Assembly: GCF_039555335.1 (NCBI RefSeq)
Contig: NC_092637.1
Coordinates: 44,409,613-44,473,612 of the forward strand
Length of the DNA: 64,000 bases
Direction: 5' to 3'
Origin: Amphiura filiformis
Lineage: Eukaryota; Echinodermata; Ophiuroidea; Amphilepidida; Amphiuridae
Positions within the stretch are counted from its first letter, which is position 1. The number at the start of each line of letters is the position of its first letter. A program made the position numbers and the translations under genes. Shown here in pieces: positions 32,708-45,500 of this stretch. The notes beneath the pieces were generated by a model that was not told the DNA's origin, made no database searches, and worked only from the letters and a program-made list of their open reading frames with translations.

Positions 32708-33106
32708 TTAGTCCGAATAATCAGACCCAGAACAAAATATTAATATCTGACATGATCGTGTTCTGGGTCTGAACTAGACTGCGGAACTCAGTCTTCCATG
32801 ATAGTCGTCATTTATCATTTGGTCGTTATATGACTATCAGGGAGAGACTGAGTGGTTAGGCAACATACACGGAGGTGCACCCTTTATCGTGTTGGTTACC
32901 TGTTATTTACGGTACTTAATTCATCTTCGTTAGCAATTACGCACACTTACTATATGGTCATTTTCACGGTAAAGGGTGTAACTTTGGATTTTTAACATTT
33001 TAATCCGTAGTGTTCTAATAAAGCCACAGAATTCCATGATTTTTGGCCACATAAGTCATCTAGTTAGCAGCTACCTTGGGTAGCATAATCAGCTTTGGGA
33101 GTTACT

Positions 33107-33401
33107 CAGGGCTGTCAACTTTTGGAATTGCTTGGCGTGAGACAGAGACGTACCGGGATTTGCCGACTCCAATGTTCATTGTGTACCATGATTATTTGAA
33201 CCACGGCGCCGAGAATGTGAAAAGCGGGGGGTGTAGGAGCAACAAATTATTCATGACGATGCGTGAGATTTTACTCATTTTCCAGCTTTTTGCGTGAGCT
33301 TTACTACCTTGGCGTGAGATTACACTACCTTGGCGTGAGACCGTGAGAAAGTGACCGAATGCGTGAGACTCACGGCCAATGCGTGAGAGTTGACAGCCCT
33401 G
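33107..33401. mobile_element. hAT-like MITE (CAGGGCTGTCAACT ends)
   Basis: CAGGGCTGTCAACT at both ends in inverted orientation, with AGTTACT at both flanks (33100-33106, 33402-33408). Internal GCGTGAGA words repeat in both orientations. A partial relative lies at 43593-43770 in EXOC3 intron 1. Confidence 0.8.
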
Positions 33402-33624
33402 AGTTACTGCGTTCAGTTTTAGCAGGCTTTTATGCACTTAATATTGCCATTTTGAAAAACTATAAAAAACAGTAACATTTTTGTAAAACCCTGTGTTTTC
33501 TTCAGTTAGTTCATGGATAATTTTTCTTATCCTGAAAGTACAGTCATATGTTCAGTAAACACTGCCACATTAGATTTAATTGTGAACGGCCCTGTATTTT
33601 TGAGAACCGGACTTCGATATTTGT

Positions 33625-34595
33625 CGTTTCGGAGGCTTGAGTTTCCGTTATCAATTGTTAACAAACTTTTTGGGTGTAGCTTTGGTTCATAGTTCTTGGT
33701 TATTTCTTCACTTCTTCTTGATTCATAACAGTTGTTATCTTAACTTGAAATGGGTAACAAAAATTAGCCGATTTGCAAGCTTTTAAAATTTTTATAAAAT
33801 CTTGACTTCAAATAGCCGTTTTCCGTTAACTTTTTTGAAGCCTCCGAAACAAACTGTTCAGCAAGCTTGTGCAAATATAAATAAAAGAGCTCATCCAATC
33901 TATTTATCAAAATGTAGCAAAGTAGATCCTCAAGTCACATGTTTTTAAATCGTGGAGATATATATCACCGTTTGAAAATGGGACCCAATACAAACTTTCC
34001 GTTAACAATTGAAGCCTCCGAAACAAATGAAGCCTCCGAAACAACAATAAACTTAATTATCATCTATGCATATCTAAATTGGTGTGTTTCATACTGATAT
34101 CTGCATTGTAATTATTACTTGATATGTGCAGAATGTCATAAATTAAAAAAAAAATTGACATTATGGTTAATGTTTGAAAAATATACTGATACCTTAAAAA
34201 GCCTGTTTCGGAGGCTTCACATGCAAAAAACACCATACTTAACAAATGGGTGAAAAAATTAATGTGTGATAAATCTACAATATCTGCCGCAAAGAATCAT
34301 TGATTCAATACACACAAGAAAATAACAGCTTAGATGATCCCAACACTGTTGTTTTCAAAAAAACTACTTCTGCAATGTTTAACAATTGTTAACATGAAGC
34401 CTCCGAAACAAAAAAAATGACTTGCTGTGATAATTTAATTTTTGTCACAACTGAAATTCAATACTTAGAAGCAAAGCATGAAAATTGGTAATTGTGATAT
34501 TTTTTACCTATTTTTTTATGTCAACTTGTAGTAGTTAGCTAAATATTTTACTTTTATGATCACCTGTGTTGTTAACTGAAGCCTCCGAAACACAA
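33625..34595. repeat. Interspersed 15-bp word GAAGCCTCCGAAACA, seven copies
   Basis: Plus copies at about 33837, 34011, 34029, 34395 and 34578; inverted copies at about 33626 and 34203. Several plus copies are preceded within ten bases by GTTAAC or CCGTTAAC. Spacing is irregular and the filler between is not repeated. Confidence 0.8.
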
Positions 34596-35320
34596 ATCGC
34601 TTGAATTGCCAATTCTAAAAATAACTCCAATTTCTGTGAAACTTGGCTGGGAGGTTCCTTTCATCAAGTAGTATTTGTACATGAAGTTAGACATTCAAAT
34701 TATTTTAGGAACCCAATTAAAACTTGAAAAATATGTTTAAGGTTTGGAAATTTCCATTGTAAATGACACTTGATGTTAAAAATTTTCAAAACTGCAATTA
34801 CAAACATAGCAAAACATGGTATAAAATTTAACTTATATCTGTTGACTTACTTTGGAATGGAATTTCACATGTATTCCAGCTTTCATGTCAAAATTTTCTG
34901 AGGTTATGTAAAATACATTTTTTCTTAGATTTTAACCAAAATGTTATGCAAATGTCAATTTTTTTAATTAGAAATCAAAAGGTTTAAGCCTTGAAACATT
35001 ATTTTACTGGAATTTAAGTTGCTTCTATGCATGATTTCAGTAAACAGAAAATTTTGACCCTAAAAATCAAAAGTTACACCCTTTACCGTGAAAATGACCA
35101 TATTGTACTGAAATTGTCTCTAGTCGTATATGAGGTGATTATGGTTTCTTCTTCTTTATTCCATATTGAAATCAGATGATTATTTGTTACACATTAAGAT
35201 GAAATCGGCGAGAACACGCCGAAGTTCTTACTCACAGTAGGCGTCCATGTTTTTCGCGCAATGCAATATGGGAAGTCAAATTAGTGGTTCGCGGCAGCTA
35301 GCTTCTGTACAGCATACCAT

Positions 35321-36426
35321 CATGGAGGTATATAAATAAATGGAGAATGATCGCCAGAATTCTAATCTCTTAAGTGGAGATTATCCGATTACCTCTATTC
35401 AATGAGTCACCAAACTTGAATGACTAGCCACTTCAGCCAAGCTATTGATCTCCACGATGGTTATGAGACTCTACCATGGTTCATTGATCGTCACTCCCAA
35501 AATTTCCTCATAGGAATTGACCCTACATTGACCCGTGCGGAAGGCTTGTAAAAGAGACTGTATAATGACGTCAGCTAGTCAATTAGATGTTCAAAGTCGC
35601 CAGTTTTGATAGCTTATAGTTTCAATGTATGATTGTGCGAAAACCCGATGAAATTTGGATGTTCTGTTCTCAAGTTATGAAACTGTTTTCAACACTAACT
35701 GTGCCGTAACTTGACAAATATACTTAGTTTTCATGTTCATATATTAAGCTTTTAAGGGGGTCTGAGGGAGTTCAAATATAGTGCAAATGAAAGCAAAACG
35801 CTTTTACCTTCCGATTGTGAAACAATTATGTTGGGCCAATTTGGGCCAATTGAGTTAAGAGCGAGTAAAATTTACCGGAAGTACTTGAATTCAGCTAAAA
35901 TCTTTTCATCATCATTAAACTTCTCATTTTATAATAAATAATTATCAGTATTTAGGCCTAAATTATTATTAATATTATTAGGGGCATCATTTTCTTTGGA
36001 GGGGGTTCCAAATAGGCCTATACCGGGGGTCATAACTTTTGGAAAGAAAAATAGGGGTCATAGCCTAATTTAATTTGTCAAGAATCATGACCAAAATGTA
36101 GGGGGTCACAATATGACCACATATATAGGCCTACAGATAGGGTGTTTATTTTATTCAAAAAGACTGATTTCAATGCAATTTTTTGGCGAAAATGACATTT
36201 TGATATTAAATTTTCTGAAGCATGAGCACTTTCCAATAAACATTATAAGTAACTGCATTTAGCACCCCATTGAAATAAATGACCAGTGAAACAGACTTAA
36301 CAATGTAATCAGCTTAGCATAATCAATATCCCCTGAAATTGCCTATTCAACAATAATTGGTCATAACCAACGTAGTACAAAAGATGCTTGGCTAGATCAT
36401 TCTCCATTTATTTATATACCTCCATG
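35321..36426. mobile_element. TIR element with ATACCAT target duplication
   Basis: CATGGAGGTATATAAATAAA at the left and its exact complement at the right, the match continuing through TGGAGAATGATC. ATACCAT flanks both sides (35314-35320, 36427-36433). 1106 bp, no transposase frame seen. Confidence 0.8.
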
Positions 36427-36634
36427 ATACCATAGCGTGCAAATTTGGCCAAATTTGGCAAATCACTGTCAACCCTGTGACGTGGCCATCAGTGTTGAAT
36501 TGTAACACTGCGATCACAGCAAGAATATGAAACTACAAATTTGTGTTTGAACAGAAAGGAATCCACAGATAATGGTAAATTTAGAATCATTGTAGAATAT
36601 GAAGTCATTAGATAGTCGATCTTTATGTTTTGTC

Positions 36635-36960
36635 AAAGATTGACTTTCATCAAAAAGATTCAGCTAGCAAAATTCCCCAAAACGGCATTTCAGGGGTGTT
36701 TCTAGATCTTAGTCTCATTATGATAGCAGCTTTTTTTTGGAACTGCTATCAAAATCCCTCTAAAATTCCATGTGCGATTGTCTTATCACCATAAAAAAAT
36801 CATATATTTGGGTCAAGTGAAGTATAGAAAACATATTTATGTAGGTTTCCTTCTTCGCCAGTTGTTTTAAATTTCAATGTAAATATGCATTGACATTGTT
36901 GGCGAATTTGGCTGACTAGCTAAGGTTTGCCTGGGATACCTACTTTCCGCGCCTCGGAAA
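36635..36960. repeat. Dispersed repeat shared with 44309-44650
   Basis: GTCAAAGATTGACTTTCATC, AAAATTCCCCAAAACGGCAT and CTAAGGTTTGCCT occur here and in EXOC3 intron 1 in the same order with small changes. Confidence 0.75.
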
Positions 36961-37099
36961 ATGGTGTTTACGGTTTATGACTAGGTCTGAACTATTTCCA
37001 TTCGAAATCTTGATGCCAAATTGGACAAAAGAAGCACATGGTCCTACTTCACAGTTTTTTAATCCCCTATTCATGTTGCGTGAATCACTCTATTGATTG

Positions 37100-37336
37100 T
37101 GGACCATCCTTTTGATACTTGAGTATTTGGACAAGCGGAACAGTTTTGACAGAGATTATTATTAGGGGGGTTTTCAAAAAAAATTGGGACTGGTCTAGTG
37201 CCGTACTATTACGCTGACTTTCGTATTCGGCGAGGAGGACGATTTCGACCTCCTGGTTTGTTTACAAACAGAGAGGTAGACAAAAAACCGTTCCGCTTGT
37301 CCAAACACTCAAGTATCAGAAGAAGGATGGTCCACA
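37100..37336. mobile_element. Foldback MITE
   Basis: TGTGGACCATCCTT and GGACAAGCGGAAC at the left recur inverted at the right (GTTCCGCTTGTCC, GGATGGTCCACA), with GATACTTGAGT inside both arms. Confidence 0.65.
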
Positions 37337-37340
37337 ATAG

Positions 37341-39477
37341 GGTCACTCCATACCAAATCAAGGAGGCGCCCACCTGACCCCCTCAGATTTGCTTTATATT
37401 TTAGTCATATGTTGTACCTGTAAAAATATTAAAACCTGCAAATTTGAGGTCTGTAGCTCTTACGGATTTTCTGTGGCAGCCATTTAAAGTTGGAGTAGGG
37501 GGGTCTAAATTTGGACCCAAAAGTTGCCCTTTAAATAAATTTCATCTTTGGGCGTTTGTGCCTTCTGTATAAAAAGAAAGAGAGGTCTGAAACTTTGCAT
37601 ACACACTAACCGCATGCCCAATTTGTCAAAAAAATAAAAAATAAAAAAATTCTGTAATTGCGCTGGGGTGTCACGGGCTCATTAAATATGCAAGAAAAAA
37701 TGTAATGTTTTGTAAACTGGCAAGTTTAGCCCCCTAAATTCACATTTTTGTCAGATTAATTATTTTTGTTGTCACCGATGCTATATATAGGATAAATACA
37801 ATGCATACCCAAAAATTGGGGTCACAACTCATTTACATTTGAACAGCGCCCTCACGAAGATGGAATTTATTGCACATTCAACATTTTCAGGGGGCCCAAA
37901 GTCGATGTGGTCCACCTTCAAAGTTTATAAAACATCACTTTTATATAACTACAAGTCTTAAATTACAACTTTGCTAAGTCCCAGTAATTGTATAGGTTGA
38001 TTTCATATAAAATGACAAGCCCAAAGTTAACCATTTTCTTATGATTGCATGTAGTGCAAAAAGGGTGCAAATGTGCCGAATTCGGAAGGTTGAAAGTCAA
38101 ATTGACCCCAATATTGAAAATAAAATGGAAATAAAAGTAAATAGGGCCAATAACTATGCATCTAGTCATTTATTTTCAATATTGTGGCCATTTTGACTTT
38201 TAAACCTTCCGAATTCGCACATTTGCAGTACATGCAATCATAAGAAAACGGTCAACTTTAGGCTTGTCGTTTTATATGAAGTCAATCTATAAAATTAATG
38301 GGATTGAGCAAAGTTGCAATTTAAGACTAGTAGTCATATAAAAGTGATGTTTTATCAATTTTGAAGGTTGACCACATCGACTTTGGGCCCCATGAAAATG
38401 TTGAATTTGCAATAAATTTCATCGTCGTGAGGGCGCTGTTCGAAATGTAAATGAGTTGTGACCCCAATTTTTTTTTTTTTCTTTGTAGTTATCCTATATA
38501 TAGCATCGGTGACAACAAAAAATAATTAATCTGACAAAAAATGTGAATTTAGGGGGGGCTAAACTTGCCAGTTTACAAAACATCTTCGTGAGGGCGCTGC
38601 ACTCCAACTTTAAATGGCTACCATAGAAAATCTGTATATATTGAAAACGAAATGGTAATACAAGTAAATAGGGCCAATAACTACTCATCTAATCATTTAT
38701 TTTTAATATTGTGGCCAATTTGACTTTCAAGCCTTCCGAATTCAGCACATTTGCACTACATGCAATCATAAGAAAATGGTCAACTTTGGGCTTGTCATTT
38801 TATATGAAGTCAACCTATACAATTACTGGGACTTAGCAAAGTTGTAATTTAAGACTAGTAGTTATATAAAAGTGATGTTTTATAAATTTTGAAGGTGGAC
38901 CACATCGACTTTGGGGCCCCTGAAAATGTTGAATTTGCAATAAATTTCATCTTCGTGAGGGCGCTGTTCGAAATATAAATGAGTTGTGACCCCAATTTTT
39001 TGGGTATGCATTGTATTTATCCTATATATAGCATCGGTGACAACAAAAAATAATTAATCTGACAAAAAATGTGAATTTAGGTGGGGCTAAACTTGCCAGT
39101 TTACAAAACATTACATTTTTTCTTGCATATTTAATGACCCCGTGACACAACGCGCAATTACAGAATTTTTTTTATTTTTTATTTTTTGACAAATTGGGCA
39201 TGCAGTTAGTGTGTATGCAAAGTTTCAGACCTCTCTTTTCTTTTTATAAAGAAGGCACAGACTCCCAAAGATGAAATTTATTTAAGGGGTAACTTTTGGG
39301 TCCAAATTTAGACCTCCCTACTCCAACTTTAAATGCCTGCCACAGAAAATCCGTAAGAGCTACAGACCTCAAATTTGCAGGTTTTTAATATTTTTACAGG
39401 TACAACATATGACTAAAATATAAAGCAAATCTGAGGGGGTCAGGTGGGGCGCCTCCTTGATTTGATATGGAGTGACC
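37341..39477. mobile_element. 2.1-kb long-TIR element, CAATAG duplication
   Basis: GGTCACTCCATACCAAATCA at the left and its near complement at the right, with inverted similarity reaching more than 100 bp inward (AGATTTGCTTTATATTTTAG). CAATAG flanks both ends. The interior is itself made of inverted copies of a segment containing AGGGCGCTGTTCGAAAT and GGGGCCCAAAGTCGATG. The fragment near 46274 (CGAATAGAGTGATTCAC) looks like the same target without the insertion. Confidence 0.75.
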
Positions 39478-40080
39478 CAATAGCGTGATTCACGTAACAT
39501 GAATAGGGATTAAAAGCTGTCACGTAGAACCATGTGCTTCTATTGTCCAATTTGCCATCAAGATTTCATATGGAAACAGTTCAGACCCAGAGCATGATCA
39601 TGTCAGAAATTAATATTTTGTTCTGGGTCTGATTATTCGGACTAGGAGTAAGAGTAGTAGGACTGGTCACACATCCCGGTCACACATGCATACACTATCA
39701 TACTTGATTGGGCCCCCCTGGGGGATCCGGTAAGCTATCTATCTACTTACACTATTCCTCTCTAAAATCACGACTTTCCTCAGCCCTGATAACGTCCTGT
39801 TTCTTGTGAATAGCGGCTTATGCATGTATCCCCTTTGTCATGTTTGTCCGAAATGTTATCTGCAAGTCGCCATTTCCTCGTCGGTGTACAATGAAAATCC
39901 TGCATTTGTCTATGAGCACCGCTGGCGCCAAATTCACGGAGTAAAGTTTATGGGAGTTCACAATACTTTGAGGGAGTTCCGGAAGGGAGCCAAACCTTTA
40001 ATACACTAAAAGTATTTTGGAAGCAAATGACATATGTTGAGTATAATATATATTATATAATATAAATTTGGCCTATATAG

Positions 40081-40451
40081 ATACTGGAAGACAGAGATAA
40101 AAAGACTAGTTTGCGTCTGACGTCATCTGTCAATCAAACTCGAGCACGGTTTGTTTAGGCCTACAAATGTCGTGATGATATGAGTTGCACCCGGTAAAAC
40201 CGGGTGCCTTATTGTTAATTTTGCACCTTCAAAGATACAAACCGTCTCAAAAGTTAGGTCTTTATAGTACGAAACTTTTTTTTCGCGAAGGCACCATGTC
40301 AACAATGCCTAGAAAAGTTGCTTTTTGCCTTGTAAAAGTACGTAATGTTTCTCCATGTTCTACGTGTTATTAACCAATCAAGGATCATGGGAAATTTGAT
40401 TGATTATGACGTCAGACGCAAACTAGTCTTTTTATCTCTGTCTTCCAGTAT
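40081..40451. mobile_element. Foldback MITE with CRE-like ends
   Basis: ATACTGGAAGACAGAGATAA at the left and its complement at the right. The arms continue through ACTAGTTTGCGTCTGACGTC, which includes a TGACGTCA core at the right arm. No ORF. Confidence 0.7.
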
Positions 40452-40500
40452 AGGAGCTTTCTATGGCTCGATGGGCAACAACTTCTAGGTGGCCAACTAA

Positions 40501-40991
40501 GGGGTGGTGCAATAATTATGTGTACCCCGGGGTGGTGAATTCTCAAAATGGTCTGCCAAAAATCACTTGCCTCCCCCTCTTTGACCGTGCCAAAAAATCT
40601 TTGCCCCCCTTCGATGTGCCAAAAACCTTTGTCCCCCCTTTTGGCGTGCCAAAAAACTTTGTGCCCCCCCCCCCCTTTACACATGCAAGATTTTTGGGAA
40701 CCTGAATTTAAAACCTTAAATTGTCTTATCATATAATGCGAGCGCAGGGAGCAGGAAATTTTGCATAAAAAATTATTTGAACGTGTTCTTAATGATTTCC
40801 TACGCCTTTTTAGGGCGTAATATAGAAACGGTGCCCAAAATATCTGTGCCAAAAATTGCTTGCCCCCCCTTTCAACCTGCCAAAAATCGCTTGACCCCCC
40901 CTTTCGACCTGCCAAAAAATGCTTGTCCCCCCCCCCCTTGCTCCCCCCTATAATTCACCCCCCGGGGTACACATAATGATTGCACCACCCC
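40501..40991. mobile_element. Harbinger-like MITE, TAA duplication (first of a pair)
   Basis: GGGGTGGTGCAATAATTATG at the left, near complement at the right (with ATAATGATTGCACCACCCC), flanked by TAA at 40498-40500 and 40992-40994. The interior has many TGCCAAAAATCGCTTGCCCC units. Confidence 0.7.
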
Positions 40992-40994
40992 TAA

Positions 40995-41209
40995 GGGGCT
41001 GTGCAATAATTATGAGCCCTGGGAGGGTAAAATTGGGGGGATATTTGCAGCCGAAAGTGAGTGGGGCAAGCAATTTTTGGCAAGCCGAGAGGGGGGGCAA
41101 GCGATTTTTGGCACGCGATTCACGGGCGCCTTTTGGCCGAGAGGGGGGCAAGCGATTTTGGCGAGCCGTTTGAAATTCTAGCCCGGGGCTCATAATTATT
41201 GCACAGCCC
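40995..41209. mobile_element. Harbinger-like MITE, TAA duplication (second of a pair)
   Basis: GGGGCTGTGCAATAATTATG to CATAATTATTGCACAGCCC. The TAA at its left is the same TAA that closes the preceding element; TAA follows at 41210-41212. Confidence 0.7.
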
Positions 41210-41406
41210 TAAATCAATCCCCTTCAGGAGAATCCAGCATGGGGGCCCGGGATGGGGGCAATTTAAAGCCGTGTTTAACATTTCCATGAAAAATAGATTA
41301 GTATTTCTTTTCTGTAAAATGTTTATAGCTTTTACTGTCAGATAATTTAATATGTTGGAATTTGCTACCACCATGAACATCAAGTAGGCCTACGCGTTCA
41401 ACTAAC

Positions 41407-41578
41407 AGTGGCGTGGCGTCATAGGGGCACGGGGCACATGCCCCCCCCCCATCGATCTGAAATTTTTTTAAATCCCATGATAGGAAAATTGCTAAAAATG
41501 GCTTGTGCCCCCCTCAGATCCGGTGCCCCCAATCATGGTTGGTGCCCCCCCCAATGTGATGACCCACGCTACGCCACT
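41407..41578. mobile_element. Short MITE with AGTGGCGTGGCGT ends
   Basis: AGTGGCGTGGCGTCAT at the left, complement of AGTGGCGTAGCGTGGGTCAT at the right, with G/C runs inside. Confidence 0.5.
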
Positions 41579-42350
41579 TTCAACTATTATTTCCTTTGTA
41601 ATAATAAAACATCGGTTCCTGAGATTTATTCAAAATCTCGGATTGTGACTAAACTACATTACCTTAATTGAGTCTTGATTTTTTCAGGGTATGTTAGTTT
41701 AATAAATTAGGCCTACATTGAAATTTATGTAAAAAAAAAAGTTTAAAAAATATTGAGGGCATCCTCAGCAAATGTTATGGCTTTAAGGTTAGGCCTAGAT
41801 ACATGTTGCGAGCGCAGATTTGCCTATTATATTAAGCATTTCCGTTCTGTTTTCCTAAGCCTTTTTAGAGTGTTTTATTTAAAAGGCACCCCATGAATGT
41901 GTGCCAAAATAGCATACCCCTCTCAGCTTGTCAAAATTTCTTTCCCCCCCCCAATTTCACATTCAATGAATATTGGATGGGTAGGCCTACACACACGCAT
42001 ATTTGGGGGGGCTTTGGGGGCACGAGCTGGCCCCCCGGGGTAAAAGCAGGGGCGGCCAAAACGAAGGGGCGGCGGAAGAAGAAGGGGCGGCAAAAAGAAT
42101 TAGGGCGGCAAAAAGAAGGGGCGGCAAAAAGAATTAGTAAATAAAAAGTATTAAAAAAAAGCTCGAATAAATAACAAAAATAGTGCTGTTTTTTTTCTGG
42201 AATAGGGAGTAACAATTTAATAGTTCTATGCGCGTATGCGTTGGAAAATAACAAAAAAAAATAATTGACTTGAACATTCTTTTGCAATGGCCCTTATTTT
42301 CTTTTTAAAGGAATTTTTATTCTTACCCACAATCCACGACTCATTGAAAA
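41579..42350. other. EXOC3 upstream region, repeat debris
   Basis: Contains part of a MITE family (AAAAGGCACCCCATGAATGTG near 41880, also at 52565) and short GGGGCGGCAAAAAGAA repeats at 42060-42130. No other gene seen. Confidence 0.4.
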
Positions 42351-42355
42351 AAAAA

Positions 42356-42366
42356 AAGATGGCCGC
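42356..42366 (+). promoter_or_regulatory. YY1-like site in EXOC3 5' region
   Basis: AAGATGGCCGC followed by GCCC lies 92 bases before the start codon. It resembles the AAGATGGCGGC core of YY1 sites at TATA-less housekeeping promoters. The role is inferred. Confidence 0.4.
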
Positions 42367-42457
42367 GCCCATGTAGAAAATTTAATTGATCTTTCCGGTT
42401 AAAATACTTGTTTAAATTGTGTTAATAAACCTAAAGTGAAAGCAAAAACAGATCAAA

Positions 42458-42535
42458 ATGAATGCACAAGAATTTGGAAATGCTGAAATAGATGCAATTG
42501 AAGCTGCATCAAAACGTGTGGAAAATATGCTAAAG
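42458..42535 (+). CDS. EXOC3: EXOC3 coding exon 1
   Basis: Start codon in CAAAATGAATG context; 26 codons to ENMLK, then donor GTAAGC. Phase 0. Confidence 0.9.
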
Positions 42536-45500
42536 GTAAGCTTATTTTTTATTTATCATTGACATTGTCATTGACTCATTGTCTTGAACTGTCTTGATCT
42601 TTCTTGATCTTGATCTTGATTTAGTACTGGCCAACACGGTCAGGGAATGTGCGTGCGGTGTGCTTGGTTAGTCTTGATGCTTCTCTTTGATATGGTTGGC
42701 TACAGCTTCTTTAAACTGTGGTATGTCTTCTATTTGGGTTATTTGTTCAGGTAAATTGTTCCAGTTAATAATTGTTCAGGGAAAAAATGAAAATTTCAAG
42801 CAGTCTTTGCTGGTGGTGATTGTTGTGTAGGCGTTGCAGTGAAGGTGCCGCGATTGACGTTGGACGGGCTGTAGTAGTGTTCCAGTTGGCAGGGATAAGT
42901 GGCCTAGGCGAGATTGCTGCAGGATGGTTAATCTGCGAGAGGTTCTTCTGTTCTCCAGCGAGTCCCATTCAAGGGTTTTCAACATATTTGTAACTGTTCC
43001 TGGGGTGCGAGATGTGTAGTCGTTGAAGACAAAGCGAGCAGCTCTTTTCTGTATCATTTCAATCTGGTTTATAGAATCTTTGGTATGGGGATCCCATGCA
43101 GCCGATGAATATTCTAGAAGTGGTCTAACGAGGGATCTGTAAGCAGCTTCCTTGGTGGATTTAGGACATGAATAAAAATTTCTCTTGATGAAACCCAATG
43201 TCCGGTTTGCCTTTGCAGATATCTGTTGAATATGGTTTTTCCAATTGAGCTTACTGGTAATGAAGACACCTAAATAGGGGTGGCCATCCGTTTCATTTAA
43301 AACAGAGTCACCCAGTTTGTATTCAAAGTGCTTCGGGTTTCTGGAGTGTGTGAGTCTCATTATGAAACACTTTGAGGGATTGAAACATAATTGCCACTTT
43401 TTCTCCCATTCGACCAATGTATTAAGGTCTTCTTGAAGCTCCTTAGCATCAAAATCATTTTGTGTTTCATGGTATAAAACACAATCGTCTGTCACTGGCG
43501 AAATGTGGACAATTTGTCTACCCTACCGACGACAACCAAAACTGAAACTGAAACTGAAACATGTTGAATTTTAATTTTTCATGATCATTCAGGGCTGTCA
43601 ACTCTCACGCATTGGCCGTGACGTGAGAGTCTCACGCATTGTGTCACTTTCTCACAGTCTCACGCCAAGAGGTAGCATAATAATGTCACTCCTATGTAGT
43701 AAATCTCACGCAAAACGCTGGAAAATGAGTAAAATCTGACGCACCATCAAAATAATTTGTTGCTCCTAAAAAATAGATAGTTTTACCGCTACAGTTTTCG
43801 TTTTTACGGTCCGTATTTTTAGTACATTGTAGTTCCGCACAAACTTTGGGTCGTGGGTAAAATTCAATGATAAAAATAAGGGTATTTTTTTGAAAAAATG
43901 ACGTTGATTCCCTGTGATAAAGGGGTGTAATGAAAATGCGCCCTCAAAATGATAAAAATAGTGGGTATTTGGGAAAATTTTCCATGCATAATAGGGGGTA
44001 ATATTGCTGCAAATGAAATGTCCTCGATTCCCCGTGAAATAGGGATCATTTTCAAATCCTGGAACGGTCATACGTCCTACCTTTAATACAAACTGAACCC
44101 ACCGGGGTGATTGGATAACTATTTATCTAGATAGCTCGAGATACATTTAATATTACACATACGTACAATTGTACATTAGGTAGGTATCCTAGGTGAATTC
44201 AAATTTGCCATCAAATTGCATCGTTTTATATATCAAATTAAAGCCCTTGAGTAAACTAAACCAAAACTGAAAACCTTTTTTTTTTCATAGCACTTTCCGT
44301 AGCAAAGTTACATCTTGTCAAAGATTGACTTTCATCAAAAAGATTCAGCTAGCAAAATTCCCCAAAGCGGCATTTCAGGGGTGTTTCTAGATCTTAGTCT
44401 CATGGCGATGGCAGCTTTTTTAATGGAACTGCTATCCTCTAAAATTCCATGTGCGACTTGATTATCACCATAAAAATCATATATTTGGGTCAAGTGAAGT
44501 ATAGAAAACATATTTATGTAGGTTTCCTTCACCCACCTATTCTCGAAAAAAATTCAAATTTCTATGTAAATATGCATTGTGTTGGGGCCCCGGTCTCGGC
44601 GAATTCGCTGACTAGTAAATGTGTTAACTAAGGTTTGCCTATAGGTTACCTACATTAGGCCTACATGTATGTAATGAAATTATTAGTTTCCCATCACCCG
44701 CCCGCAAGTTTCAATTTGACCAAAATTTTCATTATTTTCATAAAAAGTCAACTATCTGAAAATTGAGATTAAAGGGGCATTTCGTGATCCACAGCCTCAT
44801 CCCCCCACTTTTTTCAAAAAAAGTTGAGATTTTTATATCACTGGAAACCTCTGGCTACATAATGTTTATATACAAAATATTTCTTGCAGATTAATTCGTT
44901 TTGCAAAGATATCGTGAAATTTGAATGCATTTTGAATTTTTTTTTTTTTTTTTTAGGTCAACCATGAATGATTTTTTTTTTTTTTTGAAATTCGAGTATA
45001 ATCCCATCCCCCAATTGTGAAAAATTTTCACATAAAAAGCGGGTGGGACTATACTCGGACCAAACCCGTTTTAAGATGGTCTTTCATCAACAATATAGGT
45101 ATTAGGCATGTAAGCTTTGACAATAATGAAATTTTCCAAAATAATGAATATTAGCCTTATCCTGCTGTATTTGATCTAGGCGCGGGCACCTGTAGGTAGA
45201 AATCCCTGGTTTTTTGAGAACAATAATACAAATACAAATAGTGAAAGAAGCGCCGGACCAGGGGCTACTTTGTAAAACAATAGCCCCTGGTTCACAGGGT
45301 TTTACAGGTAACCAGGGGTTATTTACAATGAACCAGGGGCTACATGTATTCAATGGATGGGGAAATACATTTTGATACATTGCTCAATCAGACTGGGAAA
45401 TAAGCGCCGGACCAGGGGCTACTTTGTAAAAAAAAAAAAAAACCTGGTTGGGTTTTACAGGGAACCAGGGGCTATTTTCAATGAAAATTCCCCAGCCTAG

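Larger units (their letters stand above)
32952..35103. mobile_element. Long-TIR element with GAAGCCTCCGAAACA words
   Basis: ATATGGTCATTTTCACGGTA then AAGGGTGTAACTTT at the left, exact complement at the right (TTACACCCTTTACCGTG, ATGACCATAT). The interior is AT-rich with seven copies of a 15-bp GC-rich word, and a hAT-like MITE is nested at 33107-33401. No transposase frame. Confidence 0.7.
32708..39648. mobile_element. Nested foldback complex bounded by inverted ends
   Basis: The left end, GTCCGAATAATCAGACCCAG through TTCTGGGTCTGAAC (32710-32773), reappears inverted at about 39585-39647. Between them lie at least five further foldback elements. The left end is interrupted at GGTCTGAACTA (32773). 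The same word resumes at about 36980, followed by sequence matching the right half inverted. That suggests a 4.2-kb insertion with a duplication of about 9-11 bp. A related fragment without these inserts lies at 46262-46400. Confidence 0.55.
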
